Below, piece after piece: positions 9,466 through 18,978 of a stretch of 64,000 bases of DNA (the first letter of the stretch is position 1; each line of letters begins with the position of its first letter). A program made the position numbers and the translations under genes. The notes beneath the pieces were generated by a model. That model had not been told where the DNA came from. It saw only the letters and a list, made by a program, of their open reading frames with translations, and made no database searches. The stretch comes from Xanthocytophaga agilis (GTDB lineage Bacteria; Bacteroidota; Bacteroidia; Cytophagales; 172606-1), in the NCBI RefSeq assembly GCF_030068605.1, contig NZ_JASJOU010000007.1, positions 310,001 through 374,000 of the forward strand, read 5' to 3'.

Positions 9466-12267
9466 TTACCAGCCACCATTGTTTTTCACCTTATCAGAAT
9501 AACCACGTACATTATAGGAGATACTTAGCATAAAGTAGCGGGCTAATGTCAATGCAGTTTGCTGAGTAATAATATTTTGTGAGCCATTTTGTGTAATACT
9601 TCTTCGTTTATTCAAAATATCAAAGGCAGCCAGTCGCATTTCTACTTTGTTATCCTTCAGGAAAAGGCGACGTATGGAGGCATTGAAAATAGGAATATCC
9701 TGATTGAAGTTAAACCGATCATTCTGATAGGAAGTATAGTTTAGATTACTTTCCAGGAAAAACTTCTTGGCAAAATTCCATTTCAGAGAAACATCTGCTC
9801 CTTTTCTCCAGATCTCCTGGTTCTGACGTTCTTCAATAGAATAATTAATTGTGTTGAAGTTAAGATTGCCACTCAATGTCATCAATAGCTTTTCATTTGG
9901 AGTCACAGTAAAACCAAGCCGCCCATTGTAACTATTATTGTTAGTTTCATTACGAATGCCATTGATAAATAGAGGAGTGGCACTTCTATTATATCCGGCA
10001 CTCAGATTAAGGGTTAGTTTGGTTTTGATAATTGGCTTTCCAGCATATAGTGATGTACCAAAGCTACTACCTCCCGAAATATTCTCAGGACGTGTAAATG
10101 TCACCAGAGAGTCATTAATAGTTTGGTTGTACACTACCCGACTCATATAATAACTATAATTGACTGAGAGATTAATATTGGTAAAAGTAGAAGGGTCAAA
10201 TTTGTAGAAGAAGGCGTTCAACTGGTGACTTTTTTCAGGAGAAAGATCTGGATTACCAGTAATAATGTAATAGGGATTATTGTTATTTACTACTGGCTGG
10301 AGATCATTCAGTTGGGGAGCCTGTACATTTAGTGAATAACCTGTACTAAAATACATATTATTCTTCATTTCAATATCAACTCCCACATTTGGTGTCCAGG
10401 CTGTAAAATTGCGTCTGATCTGACTACGATTCTCATCTGAAGCACTGTTAGCAAACTTTCCCTCCAAATCGTATCGTAATCCAGCCATACCCAAAGATAT
10501 ATTTATGCCAGAGTATGAATATCGTAGACTGGTACCCAGTCGATTGTAATAAATCTGATTGGTATAATAGGCACTCAAACTATCCATACGGGCATCATTC
10601 TGCAAACGATTAAAAGCATCTTTACTTACTTCTCTGAAATCAGAACTAAAGTTATAGAATGTCTCCCAGTAAAACTTCTTACTCAAAGGTTCTAAAAATA
10701 AAGCACTTGTCTTTAACTGACTCTGCTTGTTGTTATTATCATTGAGTTGTCCAAGTGCCCTGATCTGATCATTGGGATCTAACGCAGTGAGATAACGGGT
10801 AAGTGAGTTTAGATTTTCATTTCCATTGGATGAGCTGGCATTAAAGCCACCACTCCAGGCAAAACTACGTCCTTTCTTTTTAAAACGATGGCGATAGATA
10901 ACCGCACTGGTTAATGTAAATGAATTGAGCGTTGTTCCATTATTTATTTGTACCGCACTCCCTAGCCCTTGTCGTTCTGTCAGATAACTTTGTTGTTGAC
11001 TATCTGTAACATCAGAGTTACTAAATCGGAGATTCCCCTTGGCAATAAGGGTATTGCTGGAATCAAGCATTTGTTCTATACGCATACCGATGCTATGATT
11101 ACCCCGAAAATCAACTTTCCTGGTAGTATCTGTTGTAAAGAAAGACGAAGAATCTAATAAAGTTTGTTTATTGGTAAACTGATCCAGGTTTAACCGGGTT
11201 TGGTTATAGAAGTAGCTGGTGCTGAACTTTGTTTTCTGGTGTGTATAGTTATAATTTACTCCTGCTCCGGCATTTTTAGTAAAGCCCCGTCCATCGAAAT
11301 TATTCAGAATGCCACCGCCATCCGAAAAGTAGTATATCATGCCTCCCCCAAATCCAAAGTCACCATTGTCATAATTGTTAAAAGAGTTATTCCCTTTAAA
11401 CTCACCATAGTCTTCCCAGTTTACACCTGTTTCGTTAATATTATTTCCATATCCAATGACAGAGAACTGCTCTTTTTTATTAAATCGGTTGTAATTACCA
11501 CGAGCAGCCCAACGTTCTTTAGTTCCTCCTGCTAACGTAATTTTTCCAAAAGACCCTTTCTTAAATTCATCTTTCAGTTCCAGGTTCATTACCTTTTCGC
11601 GTTTGCCATCATCTACTCCTGTTAACTTAGACTGTTCTGATTTGTCATTGTATACTTGAATCTTTGACAATGTTTCTGCACCCAGGTTTTTAGTTGCAGC
11701 TTTCGGATCATCCCCAAAGAAAGTTTTTCCATCTACTGTCACTCGTTTAATATCTTTTCCTTGAGCTTTGATGTTTCCATCGCCATCGACTTCAATTCCA
11801 GGTAGTCGACGCAGAAGGTCTTCCACTGTTGAACCAGGAGGAACACGAAATGAAGCTGCATTGTATTCAATAGTATCTCCTTTGATGCTTAGTGGGGCAC
11901 GCGCAGCCTTGATAACCACTTCGATTAGCTCTTTGGCAATAGGTTTGACTTTTAGACTTCCCAGATCATTTACATCTGTAGCAGAGACAGAAATAGTTTG
12001 CTGGTAAGGTAAGTAGCCAACATAGGATATTTTTAGAATATATGGGGCATTCTTAACATTCTTGAATTCAAAAGTTCCTTTTTCGTCTGAGCGGGAAAAA
12101 TTTACCAGAGCAGAATCTTTGGGTTGTAATAACATGACAGTTGCAGCAGGCAATACAGCTCCGGCAGTATCATGTATAATTCCTTTAATAGTCACTCGCG
12201 TAGGGGCTTGAGCCTGAACCAACAGACAAAGCAATCCCATACACAACGTAAGTAGTGTTTTTTGCAT
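9466..12267 (-). CDS. Outer-membrane beta-barrel / TonB-dependent receptor-like protein
   Basis: I chose the ATG at 12267 because it puts the signal peptide (MQKTLLTLCMGLLCLLVQAQA) at the N-terminus; an upstream in-frame ATG at 12297 would add ten odd residues. The 933-residue protein has a CarboxypepD_reg-like domain (about 25-110), a plug-like region with VTVDGKTFFGDDPKAATKNL and a long beta-barrel. This is the Bacteroidota outer-membrane beta-barrel group related to TonB-dependent receptors. The substrate is unknown. It forms a two-gene unit with the GLPGLI gene. Confidence 0.85.
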   Translation of the reverse strand: MQKTLLTLCMGLLCLLVQAQAPTRVTIKGIIHDTAGAVLPAATVMLLQPKDSALVNFSRSDEKGTFEFKNVKNAPYILKISYVGYLPYQQTISVSATDVNDLGSLKVKPIAKELIEVVIKAARAPLSIKGDTIEYNAASFRVPPGSTVEDLLRRLPGIEVDGDGNIKAQGKDIKRVTVDGKTFFGDDPKAATKNLGAETLSKIQVYNDKSEQSKLTGVDDGKREKVMNLELKDEFKKGSFGKITLAGGTKERWAARGNYNRFNKKEQFSVIGYGNNINETGVNWEDYGEFKGNNSFNNYDNGDFGFGGGMIYYFSDGGGILNNFDGRGFTKNAGAGVNYNYTHQKTKFSTSYFYNQTRLNLDQFTNKQTLLDSSSFFTTDTTRKVDFRGNHSIGMRIEQMLDSSNTLIAKGNLRFSNSDVTDSQQQSYLTERQGLGSAVQINNGTTLNSFTLTSAVIYRHRFKKKGRSFAWSGGFNASSSNGNENLNSLTRYLTALDPNDQIRALGQLNDNNNKQSQLKTSALFLEPLSKKFYWETFYNFSSDFREVSKDAFNRLQNDARMDSLSAYYTNQIYYNRLGTSLRYSYSGINISLGMAGLRYDLEGKFANSASDENRSQIRRNFTAWTPNVGVDIEMKNNMYFSTGYSLNVQAPQLNDLQPVVNNNNPYYIITGNPDLSPEKSHQLNAFFYKFDPSTFTNINLSVNYSYYMSRVVYNQTINDSLVTFTRPENISGGSSFGTSLYAGKPIIKTKLTLNLSAGYNRSATPLFINGIRNETNNNSYNGRLGFTVTPNEKLLMTLSGNLNFNTINYSIEERQNQEIWRKGADVSLKWNFAKKFFLESNLNYTSYQNDRFNFNQDIPIFNASIRRLFLKDNKVEMRLAAFDILNKRRSITQNGSQNIITQQTALTLARYFMLSISYNVRGYSDKVKNNGGW

Positions 12268-12584
12268 ACAACAGAGATGGTGAAAGTGGATAAACAAATA
12301 TATAACTATATTTTTAGTTATATAGTATATTATTGAAAAAAAATATTCTACAGATACATTTATTTATAAGCATAAAGACAGACTAGAGAAAAATAAAAAT
12401 AGGTGAGAGAAATAAACCTATCAAAAACCATGCTGAAATGCTAATAATCAGTAGTCAATTACTGAAAAACTGATATTTTCAAAAAAATAGTTTGTATACT
12501 CAAACTACTCAAGTAACATATCAGAAATACAATTACTATTCAGATGCAGAAAAAAGAGAAAAGTTGCAAACTCCTGTAAAAAAA
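12268..12584. other. AT-rich intergenic stretch
   Basis: This stretch lies between the receptor start codon and the ccmF terminator. It is A/T-rich with no convincing reading frame. It should hold the minus-strand promoter of the receptor gene, but I see no clean TAnnTTTG box. Confidence 0.4.
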
Positions 12585-12620
12585 TTAGCGGGTGAAATCT
12601 AAAAAGATTCCACCCGCTAA
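12585..12620 (-). terminator. Intrinsic terminator of the ccm operon
   Basis: A 16-bp GC-rich stem (12585-12600 with 12605-12620, one position G-U in the RNA) has a 4-base loop and is followed on the minus strand by a run of T. It lies about 30 bp beyond the ccmF stop codon and closes the ccm transcript. Confidence 0.9.
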
Positions 12621-12651
12621 GTCATAGGGGCAAAAGAAGTAAATTAACCTC

Positions 12652-15177
12652 TTATCGTTTCCACCGGAAGATAGAGATTACAAACCCTATCAGCATTACA
12701 ATAGATCCAATCCAAAGAATATTTATATAGGGTTTTTCGATTGCTTTTAGAATAATAAAATCTTTCTGTGTACGACTTACGCCAAATGTAAACTCTCCTG
12801 TAGCAGGATTTACATTTAGGAAAGAAACACGCAGACCCAGGTCATTTATTGTCTCAGACATTTGTCCAACCATCCGATCTTTAATAACAAAGGTTGGTTG
12901 TGCAATGTATTCCTGTGTTTTACCCAAAATGCGAATGTTGGCTTTTACAGCTGCATCGGAAGAAGTTAGCACGATACCTGGTATATCTGTGACACGTGTC
13001 ACATCGTCCAATACAGCTACATAATCATTCAAATACAACGTATCGCCTTTGTGTGCTGTAAACTCTTCCGGTTTACTCCATTCTTTCTTTTCACCTGCCA
13101 TACCTGGATCATAGTTTACGAATGTATACAGATCGCGACGAGGTTCTTTCTGAATATCCGGAGAAATAGCGTATCCACCCATTTCTCCATTTTTCTGAAC
13201 CCGCGGATACAAGGTAAATACTCGTCCCTCTTCATCGCGGTATTCTACTTCATAGTACGTATTCTCCGGATACACACGTACTGTATCTCCTTTTTGATAA
13301 TATACTTTTCCTTCTTTCTCAATAGGATTTGTTGCCACAGCTCTGAAAGGAACATCAGCAGATCCCAACAACTTAGGATCTACATACCCGGGAACACCTT
13401 TTACTTCAGCCCGCTTACCCTTATAGGTCACGATATATTTATCCATACGGGTAGGTTCGTTGATCCAAAGCAATGTATTCTCTTTATTTTCTTTATTATC
13501 GTCTTTTGTAAAATCTTCCCCACGAGAATACATCAACCCAGTCATATTTAGTGAAACTACTTTTGAATAACCGGATGAAAACAGGATTCCAATCAACATC
13601 AGAGCAACACCCATGTGAGATATGGCTCCACCAGACAGCTTATATCCATTCCGGATGATCATCCATAAAATACGACCATTAACAATAAGAGAGAAAGATG
13701 CTGCATATAACAAGATAATATATTGCCACTCAGCAACTTTGGCCACACTGGCAATTAATGCAGCTAATAACAAAGCAATTAATAATGGCATGACCAACCA
13801 GTTCAACGACTTAGCTGACTCATACCGCTTCCACCAGAAAAACTGTCCAACAGCTGAAAGAATAGCAATAACAATAAAGAACCAAAGTTGAAACTGTGTA
13901 TAAAATTCAATCTGATCAGCAGGAGGAGCGACATTAGAAACGGCACCAAATAATTCAACGATTTTATTCCAGACAGGAATAGAAGTAGGAACCAATACCT
14001 GAAATGCAGCCAATCCCAGTACTGTAATTCCCATGAAGATCCAGAACTCACGGGTATATACAGCCAGTTCGGCATCGGCAGAAGGAATACGTTTCCACTC
14101 CCGGATCATCAGAACAATAGCGATGAATGTAAACACCAGCAAATAAATCAGTAACTGCCCTGATAATCCAAGATCAGTGAAAGAGTGTACAGAAGCATTG
14201 CCTAAGATACCACTACGTGTAATAAAAGTAGCGTAGAGAACCAGAATAAAAGTAGAAACAACCAATATTAGCGAAGCTTTTAACGCTGTTCCGTTTTTGC
14301 GGGCCAGTAACATGGTATGCAAACCAGCTACTAATGTCAGCCAGGGAATATATACGCCATTCTCTACAGGGTCCCAGTTCCAGTATCCACCAAAGTTTAG
14401 TGTTTCGTAGGCCCATACACCTCCCATAATAATTCCTGTCCCTAGAATAAATACGGCAAACAAGGTCCAGGGCATAGCAGGTTTAATCCACTCCGTGTAT
14501 TTTCTATACCATAGTCCAGCAATAGCAAAAGCAAAAGGTACTAATGTGGCTGCATATCCCAGGAATAAAGTAGGTGGGTGAATTACCATCCAATAATTCT
14601 GCAATAGGGCATTAAGTCCGCTTCCATCTTCAGGAATAAAGTTAGGTTGAGTTTTAAAGATAGGTGCATCACTCATAGCATCCCGCAACAGGATAAACGG
14701 AGAAGATCCAATCTTCACATTGAGCCCTGGAATTACCACACCTAAAATCATCGAAGCCAAAAATGCCTGTACCAGCATAAATACTGTCATAGCAGGTGCC
14801 TCCCACTGACGATTCGCAAAGATAAATACCAGCCCAAGCAATACATGCCAGAATATCCATAGAAGAAAACTTCCCTCCTGACCTTCCCAGAAACAAGCCA
14901 GAATATATTTGGTAGGCATGCTCAAAGAAGAGTGGTCATAGGCGTAATAGTACTCAAAGTAATGATTGATGATGATAAAGAAGAGTGTACCCACTACAGC
15001 TACTACCGCACCAAAGTGTGTAAAAAAAACGGCGCGAGAAAATCTGCGCCACTGGTTTACTTCCAGAATATCTTCTTTGCGGCTCATCTGATAATACCCA
15101 TATGCCGCAATCAGAGAAGAGATAAAAGAGAGAATAACGGCAAAATGCCCAAAGTTACCTATACCTTCGTGAATCAT
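12652..15177 (-). CDS. ccmF: Cytochrome c haem lyase subunit CcmF
   Basis: This large membrane protein (841 residues) has CcmF-type signatures: WEGQEGSFLLW (about 98-107), a conserved His in MVIHPPTLFLGY (H200) and the WWD haem-handling loop GYWNWDPVENGVYIPW (264-279). A long periplasmic segment (about 540-810) precedes a final membrane helix. CcmF ligates haem delivered by holo-CcmE to CxxCH motifs of apocytochromes at the periplasmic face. Automated annotation may name it CcsA because both share the WWD domain, but the length and the neighbouring ccmE, ccmD, ccmC and ccmB favour CcmF. It is 74 bp downstream of ccmE and last in the cluster. Confidence 0.92.
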   Translation of the reverse strand: MIHEGIGNFGHFAVILSFISSLIAAYGYYQMSRKEDILEVNQWRRFSRAVFFTHFGAVVAVVGTLFFIIINHYFEYYYAYDHSSLSMPTKYILACFWEGQEGSFLLWIFWHVLLGLVFIFANRQWEAPAMTVFMLVQAFLASMILGVVIPGLNVKIGSSPFILLRDAMSDAPIFKTQPNFIPEDGSGLNALLQNYWMVIHPPTLFLGYAATLVPFAFAIAGLWYRKYTEWIKPAMPWTLFAVFILGTGIIMGGVWAYETLNFGGYWNWDPVENGVYIPWLTLVAGLHTMLLARKNGTALKASLILVVSTFILVLYATFITRSGILGNASVHSFTDLGLSGQLLIYLLVFTFIAIVLMIREWKRIPSADAELAVYTREFWIFMGITVLGLAAFQVLVPTSIPVWNKIVELFGAVSNVAPPADQIEFYTQFQLWFFIVIAILSAVGQFFWWKRYESAKSLNWLVMPLLIALLLAALIASVAKVAEWQYIILLYAASFSLIVNGRILWMIIRNGYKLSGGAISHMGVALMLIGILFSSGYSKVVSLNMTGLMYSRGEDFTKDDNKENKENTLLWINEPTRMDKYIVTYKGKRAEVKGVPGYVDPKLLGSADVPFRAVATNPIEKEGKVYYQKGDTVRVYPENTYYEVEYRDEEGRVFTLYPRVQKNGEMGGYAISPDIQKEPRRDLYTFVNYDPGMAGEKKEWSKPEEFTAHKGDTLYLNDYVAVLDDVTRVTDIPGIVLTSSDAAVKANIRILGKTQEYIAQPTFVIKDRMVGQMSETINDLGLRVSFLNVNPATGEFTFGVSRTQKDFIILKAIEKPYINILWIGSIVMLIGFVISIFRWKR

Positions 15178-15251
15178 AATATAGTTTCAGATTTTGGATT
15201 CCGGAGGTCTGTTATCGATACATGCTACCAGAATCCAATGCAATAATTAGT

Positions 15252-15692
15252 TTATAAACTTGCCTGTGAACCGGCCTTCTCTGTTCCCTTAATTTCTGTT
15301 TCCTGATACTTGGAAGGACATTTCATCAGAATTTTCTCTGCAATAAACTCATTGTTCTGCATATGTCCAATCACCACTACCTGCTCAGATCGTTCAAAGT
15401 CCTGTGGTTTGGGATTGTCATATACAACGATTGTTTCTTTGTTATCTCTGTCGATTAATTTGAAAGTAAAGTGATTAGGATCGATTTCTGGTTGATAACT
15501 CATTTCCAGAATATTGCCGGTAGCATCTTTTTTCAGCGATCCCACCACATGTACTTTAGTAGATTTACCACTGGCAGCCATGTCAGCAGCCTCTTTGAAG
15601 GTAACATAGGTACTTACATCCTTTGTGGTTGACACAATCACAGCGATTGCCACCACGATAACAATAATGCCAATAATATGAGTAATTTTCAT
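15252..15692 (-). CDS. ccmE: Haem chaperone CcmE, Cys-type variant
   Basis: This 146-residue protein has one N-terminal membrane anchor (about residues 4-22) and an OB-fold periplasmic domain. CcmE takes haem from CcmC and passes it to CcmF. In the E. coli protein haem is bound covalently by His in an HxxxY motif; here the aligned sequence is MKCPSKY, giving C125-x3-Y129. Cys-type CcmE is known from some archaea and Desulfovibrio, so the protein is probably functional with altered haem chemistry. It sits between ccmD and ccmF. Confidence 0.9.
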   Translation of the reverse strand: MKITHIIGIIVIVVAIAVIVSTTKDVSTYVTFKEAADMAASGKSTKVHVVGSLKKDATGNILEMSYQPEIDPNHFTFKLIDRDNKETIVVYDNPKPQDFERSEQVVVIGHMQNNEFIAEKILMKCPSKYQETEIKGTEKAGSQASL

Positions 15693-15735
15693 GGGAAAAC
15701 AGGCAAGGTGTTTTATATAATACTAAAGTGAGACC

Positions 15736-15960
15736 TTATTTTTCTTTTAATTCTTTTTCTACTCTGGAGATTTTACGATCTGTAGCAAATACAAAAGCAA
15801 GCAGTCCTATCATAACTACAGCAGCAACAGCTACTACCACATAAATCATTCCATTTGCACGCATGGCATCAGCCATTTCTATATCACCTCCCGCATTCTG
15901 AGCCCATAAATTAGTGGATGCCAGTATAGCAACCAATGCAACTATTAGTTTCTTACACAT
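15736..15960 (-). CDS. ccmD: CcmD-like small membrane protein
   Basis: This 74-residue product has a signal-like N-terminus (MCKKLIVALVAILASTNLWAQ), a membrane helix (about 40-60) and a charged tail ATDRKISRVEKELKEK. CcmD is poorly conserved, so the call rests on its position between ccmC and ccmE plus size and topology. In other bacteria CcmD helps holo-CcmE leave the CcmABC complex. The extra N-terminal signal is unlike E. coli CcmD. Confidence 0.75.
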   Translation of the reverse strand: MCKKLIVALVAILASTNLWAQNAGGDIEMADAMRANGMIYVVVAVAAVVMIGLLAFVFATDRKISRVEKELKEK

Positions 15961-16010
15961 CGTATGATCTAGTATTAACTCTATTTCTAAAACTATTTTC
16001 TTTGAAAAAA

Positions 16011-16706
16011 CTATCCATTAACAGCCATTTTTTCTGATAGGGTATGCTCTACCATACGAATGCGGATACGTAGTGAAGCAATCCATAATCCTAACAAAGT
16101 CCATCCGAAAACTGCCGGATAAAATACCTTTCTTAAATTATTGTCCAAATCATAAGCGCTGAATCCTGGATTTCCACCTTGTCCCGGATGTAGAGAGTCA
16201 ACTCCTTTTAATCGTGGAAGGATATATAATAAAGGAATCAGCATCCCATAAGCAAAGATATTATAGATAGCACTGATTCTGGCACGTTGCTGCTGGTCAG
16301 GTAACGATCCCCGCAAAATCAGATACGCTAAATAAATCAGCATAGCTACAGCGGCACCATTTAATTTAGGATCTTGTACCCACCAGTCACCCCAGGTAAA
16401 ACGGGCCCAGATACTTCCTGTAGTAATTCCCAACATACCAATCACAATCCCAACATTGGCTGTTTCCACAGCAAAATCATCATTTTGAGGGGTAGGGTTG
16501 CGCAAATAGCGGATGGAGTATACAACAGAAAAAGTAAGGATGATCATCATAGCAAACCACAATGCCACATGAAAGTTCATATTGCGGATGGTTTCATGCA
16601 AGATAGGCAGTTTGGGAACAGGCATTAAAAAGCCACCTAAAATGGTGTAAAGCAACAGAATAACTGTCAGAACTTTCCACCATGATTTATAAAATAATGC
16701 TATCAT
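16011..16706 (-). CDS. ccmC: Haem exporter/handling protein CcmC
   Basis: I chose the ATG at 16706 (231 residues, MIALFYKSWWKVL); an upstream in-frame ATG at 16733 would add nine residues. The protein has about six membrane helices and a WWD-type loop, TWGDWWVQDPKLNGAAV, between helices. The conserved His residues occur in PILHETIRNMNFHVALW and in the later periplasmic loop around GVDSLHPGQGG. CcmC loads haem onto CcmE in the periplasm. It is followed after 50 bp by ccmD and preceded by the promoter at 16799-16806. Confidence 0.9.
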   Translation of the reverse strand: MIALFYKSWWKVLTVILLLYTILGGFLMPVPKLPILHETIRNMNFHVALWFAMMIILTFSVVYSIRYLRNPTPQNDDFAVETANVGIVIGMLGITTGSIWARFTWGDWWVQDPKLNGAAVAMLIYLAYLILRGSLPDQQQRARISAIYNIFAYGMLIPLLYILPRLKGVDSLHPGQGGNPGFSAYDLDNNLRKVFYPAVFGWTLLGLWIASLRIRIRMVEHTLSEKMAVNG

Positions 16707-16798
16707 AAAAGAGTATCTCAGAGAAAGGAACAACTATCAGAAGCACCAGTCAGAACAATATCTGGTAAGCGCCTGTTGTTACACAAATAAGTTGACTG

Positions 16799-16806
16799 CA
16801 AAGGTA
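16799..16806 (-). promoter_or_regulatory. Probable -7 box of the ccmCDEF operon
   Basis: On the minus strand this reads TACCTTTG followed by C, a full match to TAnnTTTG. A TTTG lies 23 bases further upstream on that strand, slightly wider than the usual 19-21. The predicted transcript would have a leader of roughly 85 nt before the ccmC ATG. Confidence 0.5.
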
Positions 16807-17080
16807 CAACCAAAATAAATGCGAAACGCCAAATAATTCAAAATCTGAAATGACAGAAATCATTTTTTGCTATTTGAAACGTAAAATATCTGAGTTCAGC
16901 TGATATTCTGGAGATTAGTAGTGGAATTGCATCTATTTTTATCTTAGAAGAATATAGACTTCAACCAAACGAACTAGCTTAGTAAAAGATTTATTTTAGA
17001 AACCATATCCCAGAAACAACTATTTCCTCATCATCCTTTGTATCAGTAAGTAAATAGAATGTTGCATAATTAAGGGCGAA
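16807..17080. other. Spacer between ccmB and ccmC
   Basis: The 374 bp between the ccmB stop and the ccmC start contain the ccm promoter box at 16799-16806 but no credible gene or strong hairpin. The gap implies that ccmB is transcribed separately from ccmCDEF. Confidence 0.4.
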
Positions 17081-17752
17081 TCAACTCTTCCACAAATAAG
17101 GAAACAACATATAGGACAAAGCTACTACAATAGCATTGAGTGCCAGTAATGTGTTCAATTCATCCATTATTACTGATCGATCCAAGCCATCCATTGCATT
17201 GCGGGAAACCTTGATGAGCATCAGTAGCATAGGCAGTATAATAGGAAAACTCAGTATAGCCATCAGAACACTATTATTTCCTGCTTTGGAAGCAATACCC
17301 GATACCATAGTCAATGTTGAGGCAAATCCAAAACTACCTAGCAGAATAGTAAAAATAAATAAGGGTTTGTCATCAACCGGATTGCCTAACATCATAGCAT
17401 AGACAAAATATCCAATTAAGGCAATCAAACTCATTAACAAGGTATTGTATATTATCTTGGAAAGAATAATAGCCTGGGGACTAGCCAACGTATAATAATA
17501 AAGTAGTCGCCCGGCACGTTCTTGCATAAAGCTCTTTGCAACAGCACTGACAGCTGTGAACAGCAAAATAATCCAGAACAAAGCATTCCAGGTAGGAGGA
17601 CTTATACCTTCATTACGAGAACTGAAGCTCAGATAACAAATCAGAACAGTACTAACAATATATAACAGCATGCCATTCAATGCATACTTTTGCCGCCATT
17701 CTAGCAGCACTTCTTTACGAATCAGATAAGCAATCTCCCTAATTACAATCAT
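17081..17752 (-). CDS. ccmB: Haem ABC-transporter permease CcmB
   Basis: Using the ATG at 17752 (223 residues, MIVIREIAYLIRKEVLLEWRQKYA) gives the usual CcmB length; a longer frame to 17875 would add 41 poorly credible residues and would run through the promoter boxes near 17.86 kb. The N-terminal KEVLLEWRQKYALNG and about six membrane helices match CcmB. CcmB works with the ATPase CcmA and with CcmC to release holo-CcmE. No ccmA lies next to it here, unlike the usual ccmAB pair. Confidence 0.9.
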   Translation of the reverse strand: MIVIREIAYLIRKEVLLEWRQKYALNGMLLYIVSTVLICYLSFSSRNEGISPPTWNALFWIILLFTAVSAVAKSFMQERAGRLLYYYTLASPQAIILSKIIYNTLLMSLIALIGYFVYAMMLGNPVDDKPLFIFTILLGSFGFASTLTMVSGIASKAGNNSVLMAILSFPIILPMLLMLIKVSRNAMDGLDRSVIMDELNTLLALNAIVVALSYMLFPYLWKS

Positions 17753-17854
17753 GGTTGGATGGAAATTTCTCTTTCTGGTATGGTTCTCTATATAGTAGTA
17801 ACAGACCAAAGCAAAACGAGAAACGAAAAACTTATTTTTTTCTAAATACTGGCG

Positions 17855-17872
17855 TAACTTTGGGCAAAGATA
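17855..17872. promoter_or_regulatory. Back-to-back divergent -7 boxes (ccmB / VWA gene)
   Basis: TAACTTTG at 17855-17862 (plus) and TATCTTTG at 17865-17872 (minus) both match TAnnTTTG and are separated by only two G residues. Together they form a near-perfect inverted repeat. The plus box would serve the VWA gene at 17939 and the minus box ccmB at 17752. I did not find good TTTG elements at the expected -33 distance for either. Confidence 0.5.
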
Positions 17873-17938
17873 CATTTTGTGAGTGAATAATAGGGATAAC
17901 TGTTAACACTCTGACAACAGACTTAACTTATTTGAAAA

Positions 17939-18970
17939 TTGACACCTGAATGGTACTCCCTTTCCTGGTTTTCACCCGAGACACTACGTAGTTTTACATG
18001 GGGTCAGAAACTCTTTTTGTACGGACTATTGCTTATCCCATTTTTATTTTCAATACGCTGGCTGTTATTTGTTCGTTTTCGGCAGAAGCTGGCGCTTACG
18101 ATGCCCGGCAAAAGGTTTTACTGGTCATTGACAAGTCTGTTACGATTTATACCAGATCTTCTGGTTTCGATGGTAGTTGCACTGATCATTATAGCATTAG
18201 CTCGTCCTCAACGTATCAATCAACGAGTTGAACTCTCCTCTATGGGTATAGATATTATGCTGGTTATGGATGTATCCCGTTCCATGCTGGCTCTTGACTT
18301 TCAACCCAACAGACTGGAAGTAGCGAAGAAGCTGGCTAAAAACTTTGTCAATAATCGTTTTCAGGACCGGATTGGCGTGGTAGTATTTGCAGGCGATGCC
18401 TATTCATTAGCTCCTTTAACAACAGACTATGATTTACTGAATCACTTGCTCGGAGATATCAATCAAAATATGATTCAGAATCCTGAAACAGCCTTGGGTA
18501 CAGCTATCGCGGTCACTATTAACCGAATGCGTGAATCGAATTCCAAATCAAAAGTTGCTATTATCATCAGTGATGGTGAAAGTGCGGCGGGTAATATAGA
18601 TCCTCTTACAGCCGCCAAGTTGGCTAAGGTTAATCAAATTAAACTATATACCATTCTGGTTGGACGTGAAGGTATGGTACAGGCAGTCAATTCTGAAGGC
18701 AAAATCGTCCAGCAAAATAATACGGTTGACGAAACCATCATGCGTGAAATATCGCGAATCGGAGATGGACGGTTTTATCGCGCTTCCAATGCAGCTGCTT
18801 TACAAAGTATTTTCAAGCAGATCGATGCCTATGAAAAAGCTCCTATTACAGAAGCACGTTACAAAGACACAGAAGACTTTTATCAGATATATCTCCGCTG
18901 GGCACTGGTGTGTTTAGTAGCCTGGATAGCAACCAAGTGTACCTTCATGAATAATATTCTGGAAGATTAA
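17939..18970 (+). CDS. BatA-like membrane protein with von Willebrand A domain
   Basis: The best start is a TTG at 17939, as no in-frame ATG precedes the first membrane segment. The 343-residue product has membrane helices at about 24-45 and 68-88, a VWA domain (about 104-290) and a C-terminal helix. The MIDAS metal site is intact: DVSRS (D111, S113, S115). This arrangement fits BatA/aerotolerance-type proteins, which usually sit with a MoxR ATPase and BatB/C/D genes; none of those is adjacent here. Its role is therefore uncertain. Confidence 0.8.
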   Translation: MTPEWYSLSWFSPETLRSFTWGQKLFLYGLLLIPFLFSIRWLLFVRFRQKLALTMPGKRFYWSLTSLLRFIPDLLVSMVVALIIIALARPQRINQRVELSSMGIDIMLVMDVSRSMLALDFQPNRLEVAKKLAKNFVNNRFQDRIGVVVFAGDAYSLAPLTTDYDLLNHLLGDINQNMIQNPETALGTAIAVTINRMRESNSKSKVAIIISDGESAAGNIDPLTAAKLAKVNQIKLYTILVGREGMVQAVNSEGKIVQQNNTVDETIMREISRIGDGRFYRASNAAALQSIFKQIDAYEKAPITEARYKDTEDFYQIYLRWALVCLVAWIATKCTFMNNILED

Positions 18971-18978
18971 CACCATTT

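Noticed and set aside
13051-13551. Long plus-strand reading frame opposite ccmF
   Set aside because: It is antisense to well-conserved CcmF coding sequence and has no protein-like motif.
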